Shown one piece after another: positions 54,263 to 64,000 of a stretch of 64,000 bases of DNA. The notes beneath the pieces were generated by a model. It was not told where the DNA came from. It saw only the letters and a list, made by a program, of their open reading frames with translations, and did not search any database. A program made the position numbers and the translations under genes. Origin of the DNA: Phaeodactylum tricornutum CCAP 1055/1 (lineage: Eukaryota > Bacillariophyta > Bacillariophyceae > Surirellales > Neidiaceae); NCBI RefSeq assembly GCF_000150955.2, contig NC_011691.1:310001-374000 (forward strand), in the 5' to 3' direction. The number at the start of each line of letters is the position of its first letter. Positions within the stretch are counted from its first letter, which is position 1.

Positions 54263-55947
54263 CGCTGCTGCTGCGCTTTTGGGGATTCATCGGAATCAAT
54301 GGATTGTCAAATAGTTTTTTTAATGTTTATGGCAAATTGGTACTTGTGTTGCGAAGCAGTTCAGAACGGCGAAGTTCACCGCGACACTGGGAAGGCTACT
54401 TCTAGCATTTCGTGGCACTTTCGCAGAAATTTCGAATTACGAGGTCTTACAGTTAGCTGATTCGATAACACTTGTACATGGTGGACGTCTTAAGAAGAGA
54501 ACAAAAATTATGCGAGGTCTGACGACAGCCAGAAGCGTCCGACTGCAATTATTCGTTTTGATTTAAATACTATAGTCGTAAGACATCTATAAATAGGGAA
54601 CGTTCCTCGTCATTTTCAGAAACGACTGATTTTTTCCTACGGAGTATATTTGATTTGACCGAATTACACGAAGACACCGGAAACAAGCAGTGAAGACGGA
54701 GTAACAAAGTTGACTGTTAACATACGAAGAAGTGATTGTCTAACCGCAACGAAAAACAAAATAACTGAAACAAACTTCTTGTCAATTCTTGCCGTCTACC
54801 AATATCCATAGCCCCGAGTATGGTGGCACTGCATCAAACGCTAAAAAGATTCGTTCTGTTTTTTTGTTTGCTCATTTATTTCCATCAATTCACTCACAGT
54901 TAGCGACACCGCGGGAAGATCGTATTCCCAGTAATTTGACTTGCAATACCTATTGCTCCCATGCTTTGGTCTGGCCGGAATCGTCAAGCCCATATATCTT
55001 TACTGCCTTTTGTCACTTGGGCAAACAACACAAACTCTCTTGATACCGTGGCTGTTCCTGTTTTCCCACATTAACATTCTCTATACCTCACTCGGAGAAT
55101 TCCGGTGCGCAATCAGTGTAGGAAGGAAGTCTGTTTTTTATAATGTATTATAATAAATTTCATTGGAGCGTGTTTCGACGATACTTGAGCTGAGCTATTA
55201 GGCTACAAGTCACTTACTGTCAGTGAGTGTACTGCTAAATCGTTTCGAAAGCTAGAGTTTGATTCCTCCACACAATTGTACAGGATTCTTTAGCAGGCAT
55301 TCCTTGGACAGTCAATCCTCCCTTGCGGTGCGAGACCTGATGAATGCCTCTCTGGAAGGATAATAGAAACCTATGTCCTCTATCTGTAAGGCATAATACG
55401 TAGGTGGCTTGTGGGAGTCTTGAAATTTGAAGCAGGAACTGCTAACTGTAAGCGAACGATCACGTAATTTTCATTCCCTCTCTGTTTTGAGTTAGGTGGT
55501 TGTATGAATCTTCAAAGTCAAATCAAAGCAGGACCGGCTAGCTGTATGAGACCAGTCACGTGATTCTCATTCGCTGTTTGATAAAAGGTTAGTCCTGGCT
55601 GCACATGATACTATCTTACGCGGATATGCGCCAGCAAAGCCTCAACGTACGGAGCTTAAACAAATTTGCCATTATTACGTCGCAGTATATACCTCTTCTT
55701 GTCATGTTTCGCCAAAGACAGACACTGCATTTAAATAAGTTTGATCCTTATATAGAGATATTTTTTTGGAGGAAAAGCTAATCATTGGTCTTGATGCAAT
55801 TTTTAAGTCTTGGAAAGTCGTGAGGACGCAAATGGCGGCATACTTTTCCCTTGCCCATCGTTTTTCTGAAAAAAGAATCTCTCATCGTTGCATCAAGCGT
55901 CGCAAAAGAACCATAAGTGGCTCCTTGCCTTGCCTTGCCTATCCATC
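54263..55947. other. AT-rich intergenic
   Basis: About 1.7 kb with no recognised gene; AT-rich in places (about 54500-54800). TTGACTGTTAAC near 54711 and TACTGTCAGTGAG near 55215 are relatives of the recurring motif. The end holds the promoter of LRR gene 2. Confidence 0.45.
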
Positions 55948-57312
55948 ATGTCTCGTAATCTATACTATGACAGATCTTACAATGCTTTCCGCGTCCCTTT
56001 CTACCGTACTCGCAGATTTATATTCGGGGTAACTCTTTCGGCAATGCTACTGATTGCGATTGTAGCCGTGGTGGTCACCAGGCAAAGCAGATCGGAAGTT
56101 TTTGTGCCAGAAAGCTTGTCCGGTCCTCGTGTTCCTGAAGTTGAAGTCTCTGGCTCTACCCTTCAAGATAACGAGGCTGAACTCGTAGCCATACTGATCA
56201 GACGTTATGATCAGTTGGGTCTTTCTTGGAGGGGATTGTACGACGTCACAGCTCCCCAGGGCAAAGCTTTGCAAGCTGTTGCGGGTACAACTCTTTACTC
56301 TTCGTTATTCCACCTTCGTAGCATCCAGCGCTTTGCCCTTGGGGTCTTTTACTATTCCACATTTGCAGTTTCGCATCCGTACTTGGAAGCTGAGGCCACT
56401 CGTCCCTGGGGCTCCAGCGACTTCTGGATGACCAGTACTCCCGAGTGTGAATGGAAAGGCATCACGTGCGATGCTAGTGGTCTCGTTGTAGCGATTAACT
56501 TGTTAGGCAATAATCTGTCCGGATCACTTCCACTGGAACTTGCTCTCTTGGACAAATTGGTGAGCTTGAATCTGGCAAACAACGATATATATGGGGAAGA
56601 GGCCAGCAACGACGTCTGGAGCTATTTGCCAAACCTACAGGAGCTCATAATGGACGATAACTATGTTATAGCTACCACAGGGCTACCAACTCAAATGAAG
56701 AGCTTGGTAGCAATTCAGAAGTTATCCGTTTCCTACAATCTGCTGAGGGGTATTCTGGATGGTGAGATTATCGGCAATATGCAGCGCCTGACGCATCTGG
56801 AAATTGAATCGAACCGCATTTCTGGCGAACTCCCCGCAGAACTTGGAGGTCTGCCCAACTTAGAGTCTTTTTACATTCGCCAAAATAGCCTTTCATTCGA
56901 CTTGAACAACCTGATCATGCTTAACCGATGGCCAAATGCACGAGCGTTGTGGCTCGATCACAACCCTATTACCGGAACGATTCCTCCCGAGCTTGGTACT
57001 TTGACAACACTTACATCTTTCAGCCTTACCAATTCCACTCTAAGGGGAAGTATTCCCACCGAAATGGGCAATCTGGTCAATTTGAGGCGCTGCTGGTTAT
57101 ATAACAATGCATTGACTGGCACCATCCCGGAAGCTTTGTCGGGTTGGGTTGACTTGCAAGTCTTAGAGGTGTATGGAAATAATTTGGTTGGAGACATGCC
57201 TCAAGGTATATGTGACACGATTGCGGCCTCGGACTACCAGTTCAAAAACTTGTCAGCTGATTGCACCCGTGTAGCCTGCGGTGGATGTTGTACGGATTGC
57301 CAGAATAGTTAA
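55948..57312 (+). CDS. Leucine-rich-repeat type II membrane protein 2
   Basis: 454 residues, ATG at 55948. A short cytosolic N-terminus with SYNAFRVPFYRTRR, one helix (FGVTLSAMLLIAIVAVVV), then a lumenal or extracellular part: a helical region (LQAVAGTTLYSS ... QRFALGVFYYSTFAV), an LRR cap (WGSSDFWMTSTPECEWKGITCD), about nine LRRs with the LSGSLPLELALLDKLVSLNL pattern, and the Cys-rich end CGGCCTDC. No kinase or intracellular signalling domain. Exactly the same length as the neighbour at 58778, and roughly three-quarters identical; a tandem duplication. The open frame extends upstream to an earlier ATG at 55888, which would put a second hydrophobic stretch ahead of the conserved MSRNLYYD start. 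Confidence 0.87.
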   Translation: MSRNLYYDRSYNAFRVPFYRTRRFIFGVTLSAMLLIAIVAVVVTRQSRSEVFVPESLSGPRVPEVEVSGSTLQDNEAELVAILIRRYDQLGLSWRGLYDVTAPQGKALQAVAGTTLYSSLFHLRSIQRFALGVFYYSTFAVSHPYLEAEATRPWGSSDFWMTSTPECEWKGITCDASGLVVAINLLGNNLSGSLPLELALLDKLVSLNLANNDIYGEEASNDVWSYLPNLQELIMDDNYVIATTGLPTQMKSLVAIQKLSVSYNLLRGILDGEIIGNMQRLTHLEIESNRISGELPAELGGLPNLESFYIRQNSLSFDLNNLIMLNRWPNARALWLDHNPITGTIPPELGTLTTLTSFSLTNSTLRGSIPTEMGNLVNLRRCWLYNNALTGTIPEALSGWVDLQVLEVYGNNLVGDMPQGICDTIAASDYQFKNLSADCTRVACGGCCTDCQNS

Positions 57313-58777
57313 TATAATCCAATTGTTTGCCAGAATGAAGTACAAACCATGCATACTTCACAAAGCTGGGTGTGGGTGTGTCAATTGTGAATAAGACTAG
57401 TATATATTAAGGCAGCTCTCGGTCCTATACCAAAATACTAGAAAGGCTGACAATGTCTATCAGAAGCTTTTTTCTGGTGTCTTATTTTCGCGTTCGGATC
57501 ACTCTAAACGTCTAATTTGGACCTCCGTCTTATTTTCGCGTTCGGATCACTCTAAACGTCTAATTTGGACCTCCAAAATTTTTAAACCGCCTCTGCGGCA
57601 GCTCAAACAGCGACCAAATAATAGTCTCCTGGGAATATAATCCCGCAAAGGAAAACGGAATTACATTTTATTGGCATCTGGTTGTCTATCAAATGCATCC
57701 AGTTGAAAGCGGTGTTACAAGTAAGTTTGTCGTAGTTTTTGTTTTATTTCGAGCAAAAAACGATGCTTGCACACACAAATGGGCTATTCAGGGAATTCAG
57801 CTTCGGAACATTCGCCTACTACTTGCTTGTACATGGCCCAATCCATATCTTCCATACCATGACAAGCTTCAATCGCTTCTGTTGACAAGGCGGACTCTCC
57901 TCGATTAGTGGCTATGTCATGTTGTAAATACTTCTCTACGCCAACTTGCCGAAAAACGAGCCATTTTTTTCTAGTTGCAGTTACCACAAATGTAAAAGGT
58001 TCTTACTAGAATGTTGATGCTAGAAGAGAACCACGTACAATTAGTAGTATGGTATGGTAGTTCGGGAACGAAATCATTTTCTTTGTTTCGAAAGGCTAGC
58101 AATCGATTTCTGCGTAACCGCCAAGATTTAATTGTGTCAACGGTTGAATCTCAATCTGGGGCACGGGGTTAAGGCATGTTGTATGAAACAGTAAGCAGAT
58201 GGTTTGACTGTGAGAGGCCGTCCGTTTAGGGGCTGGGACTGCGATCTAGCTTAATACGATATCGCTGTTCATCGGCTGTCCCGCGTTGGTCGCGGACGTT
58301 ATGTCTTTTAAAGATGTTTACGGAACCGTATCTCGGAAGTGCCTCAACGCATATAATATACACCCGATGTTCGGCATGCGCGATAACCCTTTCGAGAAAT
58401 CTATTTCACGTTTCGTCTTTTTCCTTGAGTATAGCGTCACGGTTACAGTTAGTACGATAATGTGTGTGTGTGAAGGACACGTTTCTTCTCGCGGGCCTTA
58501 CATATTTGCCGGCCGAACCCATTTTGTCACGAAACCGACCGTTTTAGTCGCCGCACCCGAGTCGAGTCGACGCTACACGACCGTTTAGGTTTACCCCACA
58601 TCGAAACCACAACATACAGGTTAGAGGAACTCACCCCCGTCCACACACAAACAACGCTTCTACAGGACGACAAAAACTCGGATTGTGACGCCAAGCACAC
58701 CCTCACCAATTGAAGAGACTCACAGTCAAGCGTTGCCTTTGCTTCTTTTCTTGTAGCCCCCATCGCTACTGTTCATC
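57313..58777. other. Intergenic between the LRR pair
   Basis: No gene is convincing. A 67-codon minus-strand frame at 57784-57987 follows a possible splice acceptor but has no partner exon. Contains the exact 48-bp tandem duplication at 57479-57574, a TTGACTGTGAG motif near 58203, and its inverse (ACTCACAGTCAAG) at about 58720, only about 50 bp before the LRR3 ATG. Confidence 0.5.
57479..57574. repeat. Perfect 48-bp tandem duplication
   Basis: Units 57479-57526 and 57527-57574 are identical, each starting GTCTTATTTTCGCG. It lies about 170 bp after the stop of LRR gene 2. Confidence 0.93.
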
Positions 58778-60142
58778 ATGTCCAACAGTCTTTACGATGA
58801 CGGCTCGTACAATGCCTTCCGCGTCCCTTTCTACCGCACACGCAAGTTTTTCATCGGAGTCACTCTTTCGGTCATGCTACTGATTGCGATCGTTGCCGTG
58901 GTAGTTTCCGGGAACAAGGGATCCGAGTTTGCAGCGCTAGGAAATTCCTCCACCCCTCGTGTTCCGGAAATAGAAGTCTCGGAATCTACTCTTCAAGAAA
59001 ACGAAGCGGAACTCGGAGCCGCCCTGATCCAACTTTACGATCGATTGGACATTCCGTGGAATGGACTATACGAAGACGCTACTCCTCAGGGCAGGGCCTT
59101 GCAAGCTGTGGCGGGTACAAAGCTCTACGCTTCGTTGGACCGCGTTCGTAGTGTCCAGCGCTACGCCCTCGGAGTCTTTTACTACTCTACCTTTGCGGTT
59201 GCGCATCCGTACTTGGAAGCCGAGGACACCCGTCCCTGGGGTTCCAGTGATTTCTGGATGAGCAGTACTCCCGAGTGTGAGTGGGAGGGCATCACGTGTG
59301 ATGACAGTGGTCGTGTCGCAGCGATCGATTTGTCAAGCAACTATCTGTCCGGGACGCTTCCACTGGAACTTGCACTTTTGGACAAGCTTGTGGGTCTGAA
59401 TCTGGCAAACAACTATATATTCGGGGAAGGTGCCAGCAACGACGTCTGGAGCTATTTGCCAAACCTACAGGACCTTATGATGGACGATAACTTTGTGATT
59501 GCCACCACGGGACTACCATCCCAAATGAAGAGCTTGGAATCGATTCAGAAGTTGTCTGTTTCTTACAATCTACTGCAGGGTGTTCTGGATGGCGAGATTA
59601 TCGGCAATATGCAGCGTCTGTCACATCTGGAAGTGGAATCAAACTATATTTCTGGTGAACTTCCCGTGGAACTTGGAACTCTGCCCGATTTGGTCTACTT
59701 TTACATCCGCCGTAACAGTCTTTCGTTCAACTTGAACAAGCTCATCGTGCCGAACCGATTTCCAAAGATCTTCGCGTTGTGGCTCGACTCCAACCCTATT
59801 ACGGGAACGATTCCTAGCGAGATTGGAACGCTGACCACACTCACATCCTTCAGCCTCACCAATGCCACTTTGACGGGGAAAATTCCCTCCGAAATGGGCA
59901 ATTTGGCCAAAATGAAGCGTTGCTGGTTGTACGACAATGCGTTGACTGGGACAATCCCACAAGCTTTGTCGAGTTGGGTCGACTTGCAAGTTTTGGAAGT
60001 GTCTGGAAACAACTTTGTCGGAGACATGCCTCAAGGTGTGTGCGACGCCATTACGGCCTCAGACTACCAGTTCAAAACCTTATCAGCGGATTGTACCCGT
60101 ATCGCCTGCGAAGGATGTTGTACGGAATGTGAAAACAGTTAA
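58778..60142 (+). CDS. Leucine-rich-repeat type II membrane protein 3
   Basis: 454 residues, ATG at 58778 (MSNSLYDDGSYNAFRVPF). Same parts as LRR protein 2: membrane helix FFIGVTLSVMLLIAIVAVVV, LRR cap WGSSDFWMSSTPECEWEGITCD, about nine LRRs and the end CEGCCTEC. Its third-codon positions are more G+C-rich than those of the upstream copy, and its promoter differs, so the two may be expressed under different conditions. The variable parts are the linker just after the helix and the last LRRs. Confidence 0.88.
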   Translation: MSNSLYDDGSYNAFRVPFYRTRKFFIGVTLSVMLLIAIVAVVVSGNKGSEFAALGNSSTPRVPEIEVSESTLQENEAELGAALIQLYDRLDIPWNGLYEDATPQGRALQAVAGTKLYASLDRVRSVQRYALGVFYYSTFAVAHPYLEAEDTRPWGSSDFWMSSTPECEWEGITCDDSGRVAAIDLSSNYLSGTLPLELALLDKLVGLNLANNYIFGEGASNDVWSYLPNLQDLMMDDNFVIATTGLPSQMKSLESIQKLSVSYNLLQGVLDGEIIGNMQRLSHLEVESNYISGELPVELGTLPDLVYFYIRRNSLSFNLNKLIVPNRFPKIFALWLDSNPITGTIPSEIGTLTTLTSFSLTNATLTGKIPSEMGNLAKMKRCWLYDNALTGTIPQALSSWVDLQVLEVSGNNFVGDMPQGVCDAITASDYQFKTLSADCTRIACEGCCTECENS

Positions 60143-60374
60143 ACGACATTTTTTTGGGTAGAAAGCAATACCCTTTTATATTTTAACACTTGAGATTATG
60201 TTTACTTTGTCTCACTCGTCTTGTGTCGAACAATATAGACTCGTAGCACACCAACGTTCTATTTTTCGACCCTTGAGATTGGACACTTGCATTGCAGTAT
60301 CAGATCTATGGGTAGCATAGCATAGCTTTGATACGTACACCCGAGCCTGCCAAACAGGACAATGCAACAATTGC

Positions 60375-62237
60375 TCATTCCCATTTAGCTGTCGTGGTAT
60401 GGGACGCAATCCTCCGCACGTGTGGGTGTAACAAAAGGCGTCGAACATACACGACGGTTACGCCCATGGTGAGTACGAACCAAATATGCATAAAGGCGCG
60501 CATGACCAGAGCCGCGCCCGGCACCAAAGTCTGCTCCAGTTGTCGCAACCAAGATTGGCTTTCGAAAGTTGCGGAATACCACAAGGCTGGCCAAATACCG
60601 AATCGACAAACGACAAAGACCGGAATCACGAGGTAACGATGCAGGATTGTGACGACCTGCACACGCCGCAACCGGGAAGTTTCCGGTGCGTTGATGCATA
60701 TTTGCAACAAATGCAAGCACCAGCTCGAGACGTCAAAGGCAAACATGCCAATAGTGACTAACCGTCGAAGGGAGGAAAAGAAATAGGCCGACGCAATCAA
60801 CGCCAAGGCAATCATGTGTTGAAACAAGCTACGAATGTAGGCCGTCGTACTCGTTTGCACGCTCACGAATCGTCGTGGCGCTTCCTGCTGCTTGGGATGC
60901 ATTAACAGTATAAGAATGGTCAAAACGTGAAAGGCTCCGGAATGCCAATGGTAGGATGCCTGCCACAAAAAATACCGGCGTAGCACGGTGTTGCGCTGAT
61001 CAAAATCCGAGTCCAAAACGTTGGCCAGCCCACCACTGAGATCCCAACAATTTCGGGTAGATCCGTGTCCGCCCACGTACCACGGCCAGAAGTCGGCGTC
61101 GGAAAAGTAGATCAAGGCCAAGGCAATCACAATGGTGGTGTAAATGAGTCGAAATACCGCCGTAGCGTATCGCGGTGCCGCGTGCAACCGACTCGAGGTA
61201 TGGCGTTCCAGTGCTGATGGCGGAGTCGAAGTCGTGGTTTGGATCCGGGACGACAATTCCTCAAAAAATTCGTCCGGAGTCGGCCCTAAATCATTACTGG
61301 AAGCAAAGAATGATTGTGGGGGGACAAAATCCTCCGCTTCCCTATCGGAGTCTTCGTAACTCAGTCCAAGATTGGCTTGCGACTCTCGATGATCCGTGCT
61401 GGACGAAAACAAGGAGGGAATTTGTAGAGTTGCTTGGGTATCAGTCTGCGTCGCCGACGAATCGTTGGCATACAGACGAAGTTTTGGTCGGGGAGATGCT
61501 TCTTCCCGGGGTGTAAGTGTGGCGGAATAATCCGCCGACAATAAATGGAGTGACTTACAACGCACCCAAGCAACGACACGTTCCGAATCTTCCAAGGGGA
61601 CAAAGTAGTGAACGACAGCGACGCGGACAATGGCGAGTATCAAGCTCATCATGGCAATGTAAGCAAAATCGGTGGAATGAGCATCCGGAGACAAGGGTGA
61701 CGCAAAGGCATCCAGATTCAAGACGTTGGACTGGGGACACCAATACCAATTGGTCCCTACCCAAGTAGACAGAATACTAGGTTCTTCTGCGGAAAAGGAC
61801 GCGCCGTGCGGACACAAGTAGTACGCAGCAGTATCGTAGGCATACAGAGACCAAGAATTGGGGTCCACGACGGTTTCGCGAGAGTGGTGATGCATAGGGT
61901 TATTCGTGAGAGTATTGGGGCCGCTGGTCCACCACCAAGCTTCTTCATACGAGCGCAGTAAGAATCCAGCGACCGTAGGCAATATTAAGCAGGCGGTATA
62001 CAGAGTCGCACCTTCTACGAAAACCGACAGAGAGGTAGACTGCTTGGCCGGGCTTTTGGTGACACTTTTGGAAGTTGGCGGCGAGGATTCCGGCTGGACG
62101 GGACGAGTCGTGCTGCTGGATCTCAAGGTTTCTTCCGGTTTTCCCGGGGTGCATAAACCGAATCCATCCTGTTTTCGTTTGTAGGCAATGGTGACTCCAA
62201 CCGGAATCACTTCCCGTGGCATCCCTTCGTCGTCCAT
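60375..62237 (-). CDS. TLC-domain protein, ceramide-synthase-like
   Basis: 620 residues, ATG at 62237; the open frame continues upstream without an ATG. Multi-pass membrane protein: helices near residues 78-95 and 195-215, a long cytosolic Ser/Asp-rich loop (about 240-355), and a C-terminal bundle from about 365. The bundle has the TLC/Lag1 pattern: YFLWQASYHW (cf. the YxxQxxFY helix), SLFQHMIALALIASAYFFSSLRR, GMFAFDVSSWCLHLLQI (cf. hDxSD...LexxK) and RFGIWPALWYSATFES. Ceramide synthases acylate sphingoid bases in the ER. The Lag1 His-His pair reads Gln-His here and the later Asp-Asp pair keeps one Asp, so catalysis is in doubt. The long insert is unusual. Confidence 0.7.
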   Translation of the reverse strand: MDDEGMPREVIPVGVTIAYKRKQDGFGLCTPGKPEETLRSSSTTRPVQPESSPPTSKSVTKSPAKQSTSLSVFVEGATLYTACLILPTVAGFLLRSYEEAWWWTSGPNTLTNNPMHHHSRETVVDPNSWSLYAYDTAAYYLCPHGASFSAEEPSILSTWVGTNWYWCPQSNVLNLDAFASPLSPDAHSTDFAYIAMMSLILAIVRVAVVHYFVPLEDSERVVAWVRCKSLHLLSADYSATLTPREEASPRPKLRLYANDSSATQTDTQATLQIPSLFSSSTDHRESQANLGLSYEDSDREAEDFVPPQSFFASSNDLGPTPDEFFEELSSRIQTTTSTPPSALERHTSSRLHAAPRYATAVFRLIYTTIVIALALIYFSDADFWPWYVGGHGSTRNCWDLSGGLANVLDSDFDQRNTVLRRYFLWQASYHWHSGAFHVLTILILLMHPKQQEAPRRFVSVQTSTTAYIRSLFQHMIALALIASAYFFSSLRRLVTIGMFAFDVSSWCLHLLQICINAPETSRLRRVQVVTILHRYLVIPVFVVCRFGIWPALWYSATFESQSWLRQLEQTLVPGAALVMRAFMHIWFVLTMGVTVVYVRRLLLHPHVRRIASHTTTAKWE

Positions 62238-62960
62238 TGCTGCCGTTGACGTCGCCGTTGCAGTGCACGACACGAAGGTCCGCTTACGGAACAAAGGTAT
62301 CTATCTATCCACCGGATTCACAGTCCAGCACGACAATCCCTCTTGATTGTTGCGCACTTTCGTTGGCCGTATGCCGTCTTTCTTTTTGTAACGTAGGAGT
62401 ACTGCTTGTGGTGAATGATGATGGTCGAGCAAGAATGCAACGGAAACGCTCCAACCCGTCTTCCCAACCGGTCCGCTGGGATTTGACACCGTGCGGGTTC
62501 GGACGAATACCGGTAGTCAACCGGCACTTGAGGGATATGTGTGTTGGTGTGAGTGAGTGAGTGAGTGACAAGTGAATGTGTCTGCGTTATGGGCTGGTAG
62601 GGATGGGGACGAACAGGGAACGGGGTTGTACCCCTGACCGAGGTAGGGTCGTACGCGTTCGCTAGAGCGGCTAGTGTAAGTGACGTATCTCTGGAATGAA
62701 GAATCTCGAATTGTCGCTAGTGAAAATCCAAATCGTATCGACGGCACGATGTACCACGATGCGAACTCACGGGTCACCCACCGCCCGAGTCCTTCGTGTA
62801 CGCCGCCGCGACACTCGGTCGACCGACCGCGGTACCTCTACCTCCCCCGCACAGCAAGCGACGGCAACAAGCGACGCCACACACAAACATACTGTTGTCA
62901 CACAGCCCATCCGATCGCCCGAGTGTTTTCGGTACCAAGTTCCGGAACTCTATTTCGATC
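62238..62960. other. Divergent intergenic
   Basis: Promoter region of the TLC gene (minus) and the COX7a-like gene (plus). GTGAGT repeats at about 62545-62570. No gene. Confidence 0.45.
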
Positions 62961-63337
62961 ATGTCTTTTGTAGCGACAGCTTCGTCTCGTATGGTGGTCA
63001 AGGCCCGACCAGCGGTACAACAACGTCGTACTTTCTTGAACTGGATGGTGAATTACCCCGATAAGGTACGTGGGAGACCCGGAAGTAGGGACACGGTGTC
63101 CGCGATATCCTTGTGCTACGATCGTTCTGACGCTGTTGTGGGTCCGGTGTGAATTTTTTAAAGATTAACGAAATGAAAAAGGCGCATCAGGCGGGAGGCC
63201 GTGCCGTGTATACGTGGCAAAAGCAACCGCAAGACAAGGTGGCCAACCTGATTGGGATCGGTCTCGTGACGATTGGTATGATCCAGCTCGTTCCGGCGTT
63301 CTACCGATTGTCCACCGGCAAGGGCAAGATGGAATAG
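62961..63337 (+). CDS. COX7a-like small mitochondrial membrane protein
   Basis: Two exons, 62961-63065 and 63164-63337, with a 98-bp intron (GTACGT...AAAG); 92 residues. The N-terminus is Ser/Ala/Arg-rich without acids (MSFVATASSRMVVKARPAV), a mitochondrial presequence. Then comes a short soluble helix (INEMKKAHQAGGRAVYTW), and one membrane helix (LIGIGLVTIGMIQLVPAFY) with a basic end. Size, single helix and the layout 'helix, extended piece, membrane helix' fit cytochrome c oxidase subunit 7a, which caps the edge of complex IV in the inner membrane. The match is by shape and a few residues, so another small respiratory subunit is possible. Confidence 0.6.
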
Positions 63338-64000
63338 AGTTGCAGCAATGTTCTTTAATTTATACTTTGACCCAAGATGGAGAAACTGGAGGAAGTGGTC
63401 ATGGTGGTGGTTGTCTTGGCGCTGATTGGTTGCCGCTTTGGTCGTCCACACGAACGGTAGTGCGAAAGTCCTTGATTAGTTTCTTCGGTAATACTAAAGA
63501 GAGATAGTACCTGTACCTAGCTAATTCGGAAAGTGTCTACTTATTGGGGATGGCATTTCTAAAAAAATCATGTTTTACTGTCCAACTGGTAGCTGTAGGA
63601 CTCGCCTTTAACTGTGATTGTCCCCTCTCTAGTAATACCTGCTGTATTCCATAGCGTTTCGATCGAAAGGAAGAAAGAATCCAGGCCAACCCGCCAATAC
63701 GCTGTCACGGAGTAAGGGCGAGGGATTGTCAAAAAGGGCGTGCTTTTGGAGAGGCGTAGTAGACCAGTAGGGAAGGCGAAGGAGGCATGTTTCCCGTGGT
63801 CCTGCCAAGCATAATAGTAGTGTGTGTATGTATGTTTGTACGGTACGCATGTTTGGGAGAATTCTCGGAATCCTGGGTCTCGCTTCCGTTTTGGATTGGT
63901 GTGGAAGGAGTTTTCCAGTTTGCTTTACACAGTTCGGCGTACAAGCTATCGGGAACCTTCTCTCTTACCATAGAAAAGGTACTTCTACTAGATTTGTTCG
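63338..64000. other. Right flank, no recognised gene
   Basis: Only short frames. A minus-strand frame of 80 codons (63729-63971) could be the front or an internal exon of a gene that extends past the window, but nothing supports it. Confidence 0.4.

Noticed and set aside
57784-57987. 67-codon minus-strand frame after a possible splice acceptor
   Set aside because: No upstream exon or family match; too short to call.
1-64000. CRISPR array, prophage or bacterial operon
   Set aside because: No spaced palindromic repeats, and genes are intron-bearing eukaryotic genes with separate promoters.

Overview
The window looks like nuclear DNA of a pennate diatom, most like Phaeodactylum tricornutum. 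Four things point there: compact genes with a few short introns (about 50-200 bp), several proteins starting with a signal peptide followed by an aromatic residue (the diatom plastid bipartite presequence), helicase-associated-domain proteins, and the tail of a diatom-type Ty1/copia retroelement. No tRNA, rRNA or CRISPR was seen. Splice sites were read by eye from GT/AG signals, frame continuity and protein family fit. Start codons are ATG; longer frames opening on TTG/GTG were trimmed.

Layout. 1-2075: no gene recognised. 2076-4910: plastid C-terminal processing protease (CtpA). 5103-6656: tRNA-dihydrouridine synthase (Dus1 type). 6789-10264: two nearly identical ~1.3 kb segments separated by a 50-N gap and a copia retroelement fossil, probably two alleles placed in tandem by the assembly. 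10763-12892: two genes without known relatives, one with a three-fold acidic/serine repeat. 13447-15513: TXNDC9/phosducin-like protein, then a plastid DUF2358-SOUL fusion. 15514-18399: AT-rich gene-free island with a large imperfect inverted repeat. 18400-22968: FUSC-type membrane protein and plastid pyrroline-5-carboxylate reductase-like protein, divergent. 23551-33174: two LtaS/sulfatase-like membrane proteins in inverted orientation, enclosing a secreted or plastid MIF-like protein and a TPT/nucleotide-sugar-type transporter. 33506-35626: RNase H2 subunit C and a protein of three helicase-associated repeats with repeat-aligned introns. 36646-40655: unknown nuclear-type protein (weak ICE2/NARG2 resemblance) with a decayed partial copy behind it, then a 5'-nucleotidase-like phosphoesterase. 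41574-44903: membrane LRR protein and a sulfotransferase. 45932-51852: unknown 527-residue protein, GT25-like glycosyltransferase, plastid ABC-F ATPase. 52534-54262: a small HA-domain protein and an unknown serine-rich protein. 55948-60142: a tandem pair of LRR membrane proteins. 60375-63337: TLC/ceramide-synthase-like protein and a small COX7a-like mitochondrial protein.

The genes are mostly unrelated housekeeping functions, as is normal for a eukaryote; no operon-like system is present. Groups that may share a compartment are the plastid set (CtpA, DUF2358-SOUL, P5CR-like, ABC-F, perhaps MIF) and the secretory/cell-surface set (the two LtaS-like proteins, sulfotransferase, GT25, nucleotide-sugar-type transporter, three LRR proteins, 5'-nucleotidase). 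The most interesting points are the buried catalytic proline of the MIF precursor, the inverted LtaS-like pair, the one-exon-per-repeat HA gene, the novel repeat protein, and the apparent haplotype duplication around the gap.
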